Of a stretch of 64,000 nucleotides of DNA, positions 24,237 to 32,750 are shown piece by piece; the first letter of the stretch is position 1; every line of letters begins with the position of its first letter. The position numbers and the translations under genes are program-made. The DNA lies in the NCBI RefSeq assembly GCF_009177095.1, contig NZ_AP021861.1, forward strand, positions 6,492,501 to 6,556,500, given 5' to 3'. The notes beneath the pieces were generated by a model that worked only from the letters and a program-made list of their open reading frames with translations, was not told the origin of the DNA and made no database searches. This DNA is from Lacipirellula parvula (GTDB lineage: Bacteria > Planctomycetota > Planctomycetia > Pirellulales > Lacipirellulaceae).

Positions 24237-24338
24237 ATGGCCTGGGCCCTCGTCCTCCTCACCGTCATCCTCGGCTGCCTCGGCACCCTCCGCCCCAGCG
24301 GCCGCGCTGAAGACTTTAAGCGGACAAAAGCCGACTGA
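24237..24338 (+). CDS. Small membrane peptide of 33 residues
   Basis: ATG at 24237 opens a 33-codon frame ending at TGA 24338. It reads MAWALVLLTVILGCLGTLRP and then SGRAEDFKRTKAD: one membrane helix followed by a basic-acidic tail, a convincing small membrane protein. The start is 9 bases after the heptamer array, so its upstream region is the array itself. A terminator follows at 24380-24412. The function is unknown. Coding support is the clean TM-plus-charged-tail pattern, so it needs comparison with relatives. Confidence 0.55.
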   Translation: MAWALVLLTVILGCLGTLRPSGRAEDFKRTKAD

Positions 24339-24379
24339 CCTGCAGCGTCAGCCGCGAGAAGGCACAAACAACACAAAAA

Positions 24380-24412
24380 AAGAGGGGCTCAACCACCGGC
24401 TGAGCCCCTCTT
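24380..24412. terminator. Bidirectional terminator
   Basis: AAGAGGGGCTCA (24380-24391) pairs with TGAGCCCCTCTT (24401-24412). An A-run on the left gives a T-run on the minus strand, which suits the end of the DegT gene; the plus-strand side serves the small peptide. Confidence 0.85.
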
Positions 24413-24465
24413 CTATTTTCAGCTTTCTTTTTTTGCGTCTCTTGCGCCTCTTCGCGGCCAAGCAA

Positions 24466-25635
24466 TTACGCGGCCCGCTTCACGCTGCCGCCAGCAACGC
24501 CGCAGAACTCGGCGATCGCCCCAATAACGCGATCTTGTTCCTCGCGGGTCATCTCCGGGTAAATCGGCAAACTGAGAACCTCTTCCGCCGCCCGCTCGCT
24601 CTCCGGCAACGAGCCCGGCTGGCAACCGAGCGCCGCAAAGCACTTCTGCAAGTGGAGCGGAATCGGATAATAAATCGCCGAGCCAATCTTCCGCTCGTTG
24701 AGGAACTGCTGCAGCGCGTCGCGACGGCCGCCGGGGACGCGGATCGTAAATTGGTTCCACACCATCGCACAGCCGTCGGCCACCTGCGGCAAGCCGAGTT
24801 GGCGATCGACGCCGAGCCGCGCGAACTGCGCCGCATAACGACGAGCGTTCTGCTCGCGGCCCGCCGCCCAGTCGTCGAGGTGGGCGAGTTTCACGTTCAG
24901 CACGGCCGCTTGAATCGCATCGAGCCGGCTGCAAACGCCGACGAGACTGTGGTGGTAGCGAGGATTCTGGCCATGATCGCGGAGCACTCGCAACTTGGCG
25001 GCGAGCGTCGCGTCGTTGGTCGTGATGAGGCCGCCGTCGCCCCAGCCGCCAAGGTTCTTCGTCGGGTAGAACGACAGGCAACCCATCGTGCCCATCGAAC
25101 CCGCCTTCTTTCCTTGGTACTCGGCGCCAATCGCTTGGGCCGCGTCTTCAATGACGGGGATGCCCGGAGCGGCCGCAGCCAAGCCTTCCATGTCAGCACA
25201 TTGGCCGAACAGGTGAACGGGAATGATCGCCTTCGTCCGCTTCGTCACCTTCCGAGCGACGTCGGCAGGATCAATATTAAATGTGCCGGGAATGAGATCG
25301 GCGAAGACCGGCTTCGCGCCCAACCGCCAGACGGCGCCGGCGGTGGCGAAGAACGTAAAACTGGGAACGATCACTTCGTCGCCAGCGCCAATGTCGAGCG
25401 CCATCAGCGACAACAGCAACGCATCGCTCCCCGAGGCACAGCCGATCGCATGTTCGACTTGGCAATACTTAGCGGTCGCCTCTTCAAAATTCTTGCAAGC
25501 CGGGCCGTGAACGAAGGCGCCAGTGCGGGCGATTTCGGAGATCGCGCGTTCCATCTCGGCCAACAACGGGCCGTTCTGGCGGTTGACGTCGAGCATCGGA
25601 ACGGGCGGGGCGACAGTCGGATCGGCGGCGTTCAT
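24466..25635 (-). CDS. DegT/DnrJ/EryC1/StrS aminotransferase
   Basis: 389 residues, full family length. It is a PLP-dependent sugar aminotransferase: CASGSDALLLSLMALDIGAG (phosphate-binding region), VPSFTFFATAGAV, IPVIEDAAQAIGAEYQG and the Schiff-base lysine in SFYPTKNLGGWGDGGLI. These enzymes put the amino group on nucleotide-linked keto-sugars used in surface polysaccharides. The neighbourhood has no other sugar genes, so the pathway cannot be named. The gene ends near a terminator and starts before a repeat-filled gap. Confidence 0.9.
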   Translation of the reverse strand: MNAADPTVAPPVPMLDVNRQNGPLLAEMERAISEIARTGAFVHGPACKNFEEATAKYCQVEHAIGCASGSDALLLSLMALDIGAGDEVIVPSFTFFATAGAVWRLGAKPVFADLIPGTFNIDPADVARKVTKRTKAIIPVHLFGQCADMEGLAAAAPGIPVIEDAAQAIGAEYQGKKAGSMGTMGCLSFYPTKNLGGWGDGGLITTNDATLAAKLRVLRDHGQNPRYHHSLVGVCSRLDAIQAAVLNVKLAHLDDWAAGREQNARRYAAQFARLGVDRQLGLPQVADGCAMVWNQFTIRVPGGRRDALQQFLNERKIGSAIYYPIPLHLQKCFAALGCQPGSLPESERAAEEVLSLPIYPEMTREEQDRVIGAIAEFCGVAGGSVKRAA

Positions 25636-25796
25636 CGGCGTGCTGCTTCCTGCAGTAGGATGTCAGTGGATTGAGCTAGCATCGGCCCGCTACTTCCTGA
25701 GCGAGCGCGGCCGAGAGAATAGAACTGCCGCGCGGGAGCGTCAATCCCGCCGATCACGCGTGCTAGCACCGGGGAAGGTTGCCGATACTTAAAGCA

Positions 25797-25990
25797 GTTT
25801 GCGCCTCCGCGCCTTTGCGTGAGGCATGTTTTCTGAATATCTCTCGCAAAGGCGCAGAGGCGCAAAGGAAATACAAAACAGAGAAAAGATAAACTCTCTT
25901 GCGTCGTGTTCGTTGTGCCGTTGTGGTTCAATTCTTTCAGCACGTTTCCTTCTCGCGTCTTCTACGTCCTTTCGCGGCAAAAAATCCCTC
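25797..25990. repeat. TTTGCGCC repeat copy 5 plus GTCGTGTTCG words
   Basis: The pair CGCCTCCGCGCCTTTGCGTG / CGCAAAGGCGCAGAGGCGCA is followed by GTCGTGTTCGTTGTGCCGTT and CTCGCGTCTTCTACGTCC, each of which recurs in variant form at 26880-26965. The rest of 25636-26106 shows no gene. Confidence 0.85.
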
Positions 25991-26106
25991 GGCATTTCTC
26001 CCGGTTTATGCAACTCGTCGCTCAACCTAATTGTCTGCCCGCCATCGGCGCGGGATAATCTCGCCTCGCTTGTCCCGAACAGTCCGTCACCCAGGAGAGT
26101 TTCGCC

Positions 26107-26655
26107 ATGCGTTCACTCACTCGTTGTCTCCTCGCCGCGCTGCTGCTAGCAGCCGTCGCTCCTGCCGTTCGCGCTCAAATGCCGGCCCTACCCGAGCACA
26201 AGCACCTCGCTTCGGAAGTCGGCGTCTGGGACGCCGAAGTGAAACTCTGGCCCACCCCCGAATCGGAGCCGATGACGAGCAAGGGCTCCGAGACGAACGA
26301 AATGTTCGGCAGCTTTTGGCTCCTCAGCAAATTCGAAAGCGACTTCGGCGGCATGAAGTACACCGGACACATGCAACTCGGCTACGATCCCCAGAAGAAA
26401 AAGTACGTCGGCACCTGGATCGACACGATGAGCCCCTTCCTGCAAACGATGGAAGGGACCTATGACGAGAAGACGAAGACCTCGACGATGCTCGCCAGTG
26501 GCGTCGACATGGGAACCGGCAAACCGTCGTCTAGCAAAATGACGACCCGCTTCGAGAGCGACGACGTCAAAATCTTCGAAATGATGATGCCGGTCGAAGG
26601 AAAGAAAGACGAGTGGTGGAAGTCGATGGAGATCAAGTACACGCGACGTAAGTAG
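26107..26655 (+). CDS. Exported DUF1579 protein
   Basis: 182 residues with an AGGAGAG ribosome binding site. The signal peptide (MRSLTRCLLAALLLAAVAPA, cleavage after about residue 23) is followed by a DUF1579 domain: HLASEVGVWDAEVKLW, then GGMKYTGHMQLGYDPQKKKY and WIDTMSPFLQTMEGTYD. Lipocalin-like beta folds of this family are common in planctomycetes, with unknown ligand. Tryptophans and glycines at the expected positions support the call. A strong terminator follows. Confidence 0.85.
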   Translation: MRSLTRCLLAALLLAAVAPAVRAQMPALPEHKHLASEVGVWDAEVKLWPTPESEPMTSKGSETNEMFGSFWLLSKFESDFGGMKYTGHMQLGYDPQKKKYVGTWIDTMSPFLQTMEGTYDEKTKTSTMLASGVDMGTGKPSSSKMTTRFESDDVKIFEMMMPVEGKKDEWWKSMEIKYTRRK

Positions 26656-26679
26656 GCCGGCAGGCGGCAGTCAAAAACA

Positions 26680-26716
26680 AAAACGCCGAGGTCCCGCAGC
26701 GGGCCTCGGCGTTTTT
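26680..26716 (+). terminator. Rho-independent terminator of the DUF1579 gene
   Basis: AAACGCCGAGG and CCTCGGCGTTT arms with a T-run. Because an A-run precedes it, it can work on both strands. Confidence 0.88.
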
Positions 26717-26776
26717 ATGTTTGCATGACAAGAATATTTAACCGTCAAGGAAAGGCGAGATCCCCCCGATTTCTTT

Positions 26777-26968
26777 TGAGTCTTCGCGCCTTTGCGTGAG
26801 AACTTTCTTCCTTCAATAAGATCTCACGCAAAGGCGCAGCGGCGCAAAGGGAAGGCAAGGCGGAGGGAATTAACTTGCTTCTCGTCGTGTCCGTCGTGTC
26901 GTTGTGGTTCAACTCCTCTCCCCGCATTTCCTTGGCGCTCTTGGCGTCCTTGGCGGTTCAAAAAAGAA
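26777..26968. repeat. TTTGCGCC repeat copy 6 plus CTTGGCG words
   Basis: The inverted pair at 26780-26850 is followed by GTCGTGTCCGTCGTGTCG and CTTGGCGCTCTTGGCGTCC, ending at the 3' end of the gene at 27639-26971. It shows the same order of words as 25797-25990. Confidence 0.82.
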
Positions 26969-26970
26969 GA

Positions 26971-27639
26971 CTACCGTAAAGGAAACAACGGCACGTCGCC
27001 GATGTTCTCCGCGATCACCTTCCGAATCGCCTCTTCCTGGTTTGCGAGCGTCGTCTCGACCGACGCCAGCACCCGCCGGTCAGCAATCCCGTGGGCGAAC
27101 CATGGCGCGTTGGTGAGAATCTCCTGCGTCAGCGCCAGGTTAACGACCGTGTTGCCGCTCTGCGGATCGCGATTGAAGCTTGTCGTCATGTCGTACTTCT
27201 TCAGCCGCGCCGTCGGCTCCTTGAGGTGGACCTCGGAAACAAGCGAGTCGGGCGTGATGACGACGTGCTGTTCGAGCGCGATCTCATGCTCGCCGATGTA
27301 GCTGTCTTTCGTGAGAACCTTGAGCGTGCCGTGCAGTTCGATCCGCCAGTTCGGATCTTCGATGAGATCCCGCAGCGTTCCGCCCGGATCGCCGCCGACC
27401 GTCTGCCACTTCTGGCTGACGAACTCGCTGCCGCCCCCCATCGTGACGATTTGCTTCGCCGAGTCGGTGCGAACGAGCACCTTCCGCACGCCGGTGAAGT
27501 TGTCGTTGATCGTGAACGTCCGCGCCGCCCCCTGCGTCGTAGCGTACTCGCCGCGGAACAAGAGGCCGCCAACGACGGCCAGCGCCGTCAGCGCGAGAAC
27601 TGCCCCGATCGCCAGCTTCGTATTTCGATTGATCGCCAT
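26971..27639 (-). CDS. Membrane-anchored protein, unknown function
   Basis: 222 residues from ATG at 27639 with a GAGG site. One membrane helix lies at about 8-28 (LAIGAVLALTALAVVGGLLF). The rest is extracytoplasmic, mostly beta-strand-like with a repeated amphipathic pattern (ALEQHVVITPDSLVSEVHLKE). I do not recognise the family. It is the only gene before the large channel gene, which runs in the opposite direction. Confidence 0.7.
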   Translation of the reverse strand: MAINRNTKLAIGAVLALTALAVVGGLLFRGEYATTQGAARTFTINDNFTGVRKVLVRTDSAKQIVTMGGGSEFVSQKWQTVGGDPGGTLRDLIEDPNWRIELHGTLKVLTKDSYIGEHEIALEQHVVITPDSLVSEVHLKEPTARLKKYDMTTSFNRDPQSGNTVVNLALTQEILTNAPWFAHGIADRRVLASVETTLANQEEAIRKVIAENIGDVPLFPLR

Positions 27640-27767
27640 GCCCTCGCCTCGTCGCACCTGTTCGTCGTCGCTGGAAGAATCGGACCACCCGTAACTATAG
27701 GTCACGCCCGATACTGTAGGAGAAGGGCCAAAACGCGGGCGCGGGCGATTAGCCCGCCCTCACGCCC

Positions 27768-27875
27768 CTAGCCGGACCGCCACGCCCAACGATTCGCCAT
27801 CTCCCACGCACTCCCCCGGACCGCGTGGCGGTCCGGCTACTGCCCACTGACTCCCGACTCCCGACTCCTCCCATT
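27768..27875. repeat. GGACCGC hairpins plus GACTCCC heptamers
   Basis: GGACCGC-type arms (27776-27836, GGACCGCGTGGCGGTCC) are followed by CTGCCCACTGACTCCCGACT and further GACTCCC units. Together they fill most of the 27640-27998 gap upstream of the channel gene. Confidence 0.75.
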
Positions 27876-27998
27876 GCTAGCACCACCGAGGTTTGTACTT
27901 CGCCGTCGAGCGACTATAACAACGTCCCGCCGCGCGCCGAGGAGGGCGCGCACGACTCCCGCCGGGCGCCGCGCCCGCCCTGCCAAGGATGGCATGCC

Positions 27999-30900
27999 AT
28001 GATTCGCACGCTTCGCATTTTTATCGCCGCTAGTCTGCTCCTCGCTTTCTCGACTGGCATCGCGCTTGCTCAACCAGCCGCGCGCACTCCCGCGCCCCCC
28101 ACAACGCTCCCGGCGGTCGCCGCTCCTGCCGCCGTCACGCCCGCGCCCGCCACGGTCGCCCCAACCGCTTCTGCTCCAGAACCCCCGGCGTCGCCCGCCG
28201 CTGCGCCTGCCCCCACAGAAACTGTCACGCAGCCCGAGGCCGCTCCCGCCAGTGCCCCGACGCCCTCCTCCGCCGACGGCAACGACGAAGGAGACCGCCC
28301 CAAAGACGAACTCCTCGTCCTCGACCCCAAGGCCAAGGAAGATCTTGAGCAACGCCTCAAATCGCTCGACTCGGCTGGACTGAGCGATGAAGACAAAACC
28401 AAAGCGGTCGCGTTCTACCAGCAAGCGATCGAATCGTACGACGTCGCCGTCCAGCAGATCACCGCCGCACAAGGTTTTGAAAAACAACTCAAGGAACTGC
28501 CGGCCGAGACGGCCACCTACTCAGAGCGCCTCGCCAAGCCGCTCCCGCCCGCCCAAGACGTCAGCGGCGAATCGCTTGCGGCTGTTGAAGAACGGGCCGC
28601 CAACAACGAAGTCTCGCTCGCCCATTGTCGCAAGGAACTCGCGGCGATGATCGCCGAACCGAAACGCCGCGCGCAGCGGATTTCGGAAATGCCCAAGCAA
28701 ATCGCCGACGCACAGCTCCGCCTCAAGGAACTGACTGCCGACCTCGACGCCATCGGCAGCGAAGAAGTGAGCGACGTCGTGACGATCGCTCGCCGCGCTT
28801 CGCTCTTACATGCCCAAACGGCAGTGCGTGCGGCCCTCCAACTGCTCGGCCGTGAACAACGTCTCTACGCCGATGGCGCGCAACTCATCAAGCTCCGCCG
28901 TGACTACTACGCCCGTTACGTTCCCAACAAGGAAAAGCGCCTCGCCCAACTGCAAAGCCAGATCAGCGAGCGCCGGCAAAACGAGGCCGCCAGTCAGGTC
29001 GCCGCCGCCGCGAAAGCGGTCGAGGACGCCGCCAGCCAACCAACCGTCAGTCTCGCGCAAGAGAAGCTTGTCAGCCTCGCGCAAGACAACAAAGTGCTTG
29101 CCGAACGCCGCACGGAAGTCGTCGCCGAACTCAACGCCATCGCCAAAGAACTTAGCGTCAGCACCGCGGCGCTGCGCGATCTCTCCGACAAGTACGCGAA
29201 AGCAGTCGAGCAAGACCAAGTGGACGAACTGGCCGCGGTCAACGGCCAACTCCTCCGCGAGCAGCAGGCGAAGCTCCCCAATCTCCGCGCCCTGCGGCGC
29301 CATCGCGTCCAGCGCGAAGCCCGCATCGCCGACATTCTGCTCGAACAATTCGAACTGATCGATCAGCAGTCGCAGCTTTCCAACCTCAACGATCTGGCCG
29401 ACAAGCTCGCCGCCGAAGCCGGCGACCTGAGCGATGCCACTCGCACCTCGATCCGCCAACTCCTCGAAGCGAAGCGCGAGCTGCTCGAACAGCTCGTCGA
29501 CAACTTCAACGACTATTCCGGTAAGCTGGCGAAGCTGCAAACGAACGAAACGCAACTCATTGCCGAAACTGACCGCTACGCCGGCTTCATCGCCGAGCGC
29601 GTCCTCTGGATCCGCAGTTGCCAGCCGCTGTCGCGATCCGACTGGCTCCCTGCCCTCGACGCCGGTCGCTGGAGCCTCGACCCTGCTAATTGGCGCGACG
29701 CCGGCCGCACCATCGTCCAATCCGCCCAGGCCAAACCGGGCCAAGTCTCCCTGTTCGTCATCGGTTTCACGCTGCTGCTCATCGCCCAACGGCCCGCCCG
29801 CAACCGCTTGCGCGAGCTCGGCGAAGAAGCCGCCAAGCGCGGCTGCATCCGCCTCCGCCCCACCGTTGACGCACTGTGGCTCACCGTCGTGCTCGCCCTC
29901 CCCGGCCCCACGCTCCTCGCCTGCCTCGGCTGGACGATGGATAGCCTCAGCTCCACCGAATTCGTCCGCTCGCTCAGCGCATCGCTTCGCTTCACCGCCG
30001 TCTGTTGGTTGCTCATCGAACTAACCCGCCACCTCTGCCGTCGCGGCGGGCTGGCCGACGCCCACTTTGATTGGTCGGAAGCTTGCCTCCACCATCTTCG
30101 CCGTCGCATGAACTGGCTGGCGGTCTTCAGTCTGCCGCTCGTGCTGTGGCTCGTCGGCCTCGACACGCAGCAACAGGACCCGACGACGATCACTTCGCAC
30201 TGGAGCTCGTCGCTCGGCCGGGTGCTGTTCATCACGGTGATGCTGTCGCTGTCGAAGTTCCTCCACCGCATTTTGCTCGCGAAGAAGTCGCCGTTCCGCC
30301 AAGTGAACTTCATCGGCGGCGGCTGGCTGAAGCCGCTCAAAATCGTCTGGCGTCCCGCCGTCACGTTCCTGCCGGCGACGCTCGCCGTTATGGCAGCGGT
30401 CGGCTACTACTACACTGCAATGCAGTCGGCCGTCCGCATTCTCGAAACAGTCGCGATGCTGCTCGCCGTTGGCACCCTCGGCGGCCTCACTCGCCGTTGG
30501 CTCCTCGTGAACCGCCGCCAACTCGCGCGTGAACAAGCCAAGCAACGCCGCGCTCAACTCCTCGCCGCGGTCGAAACCGACTCAGCCGATCCTCCCGCTC
30601 CAGAAGCCGCCGACGACACGGTCGACCTTGCCGCCCTCAGCGAGCAAACGCAGACGCTCGTCCGAACCTTCCTCGGCTTCACCACCGCGGTCGGGCTCTT
30701 CTTTATTTGGGCCGCGGTCCTCCCCGCCCTCGCTTACCCCGCGGGCCACAAGCTCCCCGGCGCCGAGATGCTCACTTGGGGCCACCTCGCGTCGTTCCTC
30801 ATCGTGCTAGCCGTCACGTTCGTCTCGGTGCGCGACATTCCCGCATTGCTCGAGCTTGCGATCCTGCAACATCTGCCGCTCGACGGCGGCACCCGCTACG

Positions 30901-31646
30901 CCTTCACCAGCATCTCGCGCTACGTCCTCGCCGCCCTCGGCCTGATCGTCGCGTTCAACTGCCTCGACGGCGACTGGGGAAAAATCCAGTGGCTCGTCGC
31001 TGCGATGAGCGTCGGGCTTGGCTTCGGACTGCAAGAAATCTTCGCCAACTTTGTCTCCGGCATTATCCTGCTGTTCGAACGCCCCATTCGCGTCGGCGAC
31101 ATCGTCACCCTCGGCGACAAAACGGGCGTCGTCAATCGCATCCGCATGCGGGCGACCACGATCATCGACTGGGACCGCAAAGAGTACATTGTCCCCAACA
31201 AGGATCTCGTGACCGAGCGACTACTCAACTGGACCCTTAGCGACCAGATGAACCGCATCGAAGTGGTGCTCTTCCTCTCGCACGGCGCCGACACCGACCG
31301 CGCGTGCGAGTTGCTGCTCGAGTCGGCCCGCGAGCAAACGCACCTCCTCACGGAACCGTCGCCAAGCGCCGTGTTCGAAGGAATCACCGAAGCAGGCCTC
31401 AAGGTTGCGCTTCGCTGCTTCCTGCCGACGCTCGAACATCGCGGCGCCACGATCCACCAGCTCTACTCGACGATCGACCGCAAGCTCCGCAACGGCGGCA
31501 TCGAGGTCGCTTCCCCGCCGCGCGAAATGAAGGTCCGCTTCCTCCGCGACCAGCATGGACACCCGATCCCGGCGCCGCATGCACAGTTCACGAGCAAGAG
31601 CGACGCTGCAAGCTCGACAAAGAGCGGCAAACACAGCGCCGCGTAG
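27999..31646 (+). CDS. Large mechanosensitive channel, MscS/MscK (KefA) type
   Basis: 1215 residues from ATG at 27999, where a signal peptide begins (MIRTLRIFIAASLLLAFSTG). An Ala/Pro/Thr-rich linker (about 25-100) is followed by a long coiled-coil periplasmic domain (about 105-540), as in MscK. A multi-helix membrane domain covers about 580-1000. The MscS pore and cytoplasmic domain form the last 250 residues: VAAMSVGLGFGLQEIFANFV, then SGIILLFERPIRVGDIVTLG and WDRKEYIVPNKDLVTERLLNW. It releases solutes on hypo-osmotic shock. The length is as expected for the large subgroup. A palindromic terminator follows. Confidence 0.9.
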   Translation: MIRTLRIFIAASLLLAFSTGIALAQPAARTPAPPTTLPAVAAPAAVTPAPATVAPTASAPEPPASPAAAPAPTETVTQPEAAPASAPTPSSADGNDEGDRPKDELLVLDPKAKEDLEQRLKSLDSAGLSDEDKTKAVAFYQQAIESYDVAVQQITAAQGFEKQLKELPAETATYSERLAKPLPPAQDVSGESLAAVEERAANNEVSLAHCRKELAAMIAEPKRRAQRISEMPKQIADAQLRLKELTADLDAIGSEEVSDVVTIARRASLLHAQTAVRAALQLLGREQRLYADGAQLIKLRRDYYARYVPNKEKRLAQLQSQISERRQNEAASQVAAAAKAVEDAASQPTVSLAQEKLVSLAQDNKVLAERRTEVVAELNAIAKELSVSTAALRDLSDKYAKAVEQDQVDELAAVNGQLLREQQAKLPNLRALRRHRVQREARIADILLEQFELIDQQSQLSNLNDLADKLAAEAGDLSDATRTSIRQLLEAKRELLEQLVDNFNDYSGKLAKLQTNETQLIAETDRYAGFIAERVLWIRSCQPLSRSDWLPALDAGRWSLDPANWRDAGRTIVQSAQAKPGQVSLFVIGFTLLLIAQRPARNRLRELGEEAAKRGCIRLRPTVDALWLTVVLALPGPTLLACLGWTMDSLSSTEFVRSLSASLRFTAVCWLLIELTRHLCRRGGLADAHFDWSEACLHHLRRRMNWLAVFSLPLVLWLVGLDTQQQDPTTITSHWSSSLGRVLFITVMLSLSKFLHRILLAKKSPFRQVNFIGGGWLKPLKIVWRPAVTFLPATLAVMAAVGYYYTAMQSAVRILETVAMLLAVGTLGGLTRRWLLVNRRQLAREQAKQRRAQLLAAVETDSADPPAPEAADDTVDLAALSEQTQTLVRTFLGFTTAVGLFFIWAAVLPALAYPAGHKLPGAEMLTWGHLASFLIVLAVTFVSVRDIPALLELAILQHLPLDGGTRYAFTSISRYVLAALGLIVAFNCLDGDWGKIQWLVAAMSVGLGFGLQEIFANFVSGIILLFERPIRVGDIVTLGDKTGVVNRIRMRATTIIDWDRKEYIVPNKDLVTERLLNWTLSDQMNRIEVVLFLSHGADTDRACELLLESAREQTHLLTEPSPSAVFEGITEAGLKVALRCFLPTLEHRGATIHQLYSTIDRKLRNGGIEVASPPREMKVRFLRDQHGHPIPAPHAQFTSKSDAASSTKSGKHSAA

Positions 31647-31656
31647 CAGCTTTCAA

Positions 31657-31685
31657 CTAGCCCCGACCTAGCTAGGTCGGGGCTA
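31657..31685 (+). terminator. Palindromic terminator (CCCCGACCTAG family)
   Basis: A perfect palindrome around CTAGCTAG followed by TTTT, directly after the channel gene. It is the same sequence as at 16389 and 32702. Confidence 0.9.
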
Positions 31686-31846
31686 TTTTCGCAGCGCATT
31701 TCGCAGCGTAACGTGATCTCTACGCGCGTCACTCGCCCTCGCCTGCAGACGGCCGCCAATTCCACTACAATGCGCCGACGGTCGAAGCTCCGCCGCTCGA
31801 CCTGTCGCCACTTCTCCGCCCACGCATCCGCCGAGGTCCAGCGATC

Positions 31847-32638
31847 ATGCAACGCCGCAACTTCCTCCAAGCCTCCCTCACCGCCTCGTCCGTCGCCGCG
31901 GTCGGCTTAGCGGCCTCGCCGCAAACCATCGCCGCCGCTCCCGCCGCGGCCGAACGCGAACTCTACGAATGGCGCACCTACCGCCTCAAAGACAAAGCCC
32001 AACAACCCGCACTGCACGACTACCTGAAATCGGCCGCGATCCCCGCTTGGAAGAAGCTCGGCCTCGGTCCCGTCGGAGCCTTCACTGAAATCGGCCCCGA
32101 CGACGGCCCGTCGGTTCACGTGTTGCTCGTCTACCCGAACCCTGCCGCGTTCGCCGCCGCTCGCGAGGCGCTCGAAGCCGACGCCGCGTTCACCACAGCG
32201 ACCAACGCTTACCGCACCGCGAAGCGCGAATCGCCCGCTTACGAAGGCATCGACAGTTCGCTGATGCTCGCATTCGCGTCGACGCCCACGATCACGCCGC
32301 CGGCCCAGAAGCCGCGCGTCCTCGAGCTCCGCACCTACAAGAACCACAACGACGACCGCGCTCGCGCGAAGGTCGCGATGTTCAACGACGGCGAGTGCGA
32401 CATCTTCCCGAAGTGTGGTTTTGAAAACGTCTTCTTCGGCGAAACGCTCGTCGGCGACGACCAGCCGAACCTGAAGTACATGCTCGCCGCGCCAGACATG
32501 GCAGCTAACGAAAAGGGCTGGAAGGCGTTCCTCGAGTCTCCCGACTTCATCCGCATGCGCGACGACGCCAAATACGCCGACACGCAGCCGGCGATCACGA
32601 AACTGTTCCTAGAACCGACCGACTACTCCGAAATCTAG
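31847..32638 (+). CDS. NIPSNAP-family protein with Tat-like signal
   Basis: 263 residues. MQRRNFLQASLTASSVAAVG is a twin-arginine-type signal (RRNFLQ), so export in a folded state is likely. Two NIPSNAP-like halves follow: RELYEWRTYRLKDKAQQPAL with an acidic-aromatic ferredoxin-like fold, and the second from LELRTYKNHNDDRARAKVAMF. The family is of unknown function and is often duplicated, as here. The stop codon TAG is the first part of a TAGCCCCGGG repeat. Confidence 0.85.
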   Translation: MQRRNFLQASLTASSVAAVGLAASPQTIAAAPAAAERELYEWRTYRLKDKAQQPALHDYLKSAAIPAWKKLGLGPVGAFTEIGPDDGPSVHVLLVYPNPAAFAAAREALEADAAFTTATNAYRTAKRESPAYEGIDSSLMLAFASTPTITPPAQKPRVLELRTYKNHNDDRARAKVAMFNDGECDIFPKCGFENVFFGETLVGDDQPNLKYMLAAPDMAANEKGWKAFLESPDFIRMRDDAKYADTQPAITKLFLEPTDYSEI

Positions 32639-32662
32639 CCCCGGGCTCCGCCCGGGGGTCGG
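32636..32662. repeat. TAGCCCCGGG repeat, lone copy supplying a stop codon
   Basis: The palindrome starts with the TAG that ends the NIPSNAP gene. No opposed partner is nearby. Confidence 0.85.
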
Positions 32663-32701
32663 TGTCCATCGCGCAAGACGCCGCGCCGCCGAAAAACGCC
32701 A

Positions 32702-32735
32702 ATAGCCCCGACCTAGCTAGGTCGGGGCTATTTTT
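32702..32735. terminator. Palindromic terminator (CCCCGACCTAG family)
   Basis: The third copy of this palindrome, followed by TTTTT on the plus strand. It lies between the convergent NIPSNAP and methyltransferase genes. Confidence 0.9.
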
Positions 32736-32750
32736 GTTCCGTTGTGTGCA

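Noticed and set aside
24001-25674. A 557-codon plus-strand frame
   Set aside because: It covers the heptamer array, a terminator and the antisense of the DegT gene. Only the minus-strand reading gives a known protein family.
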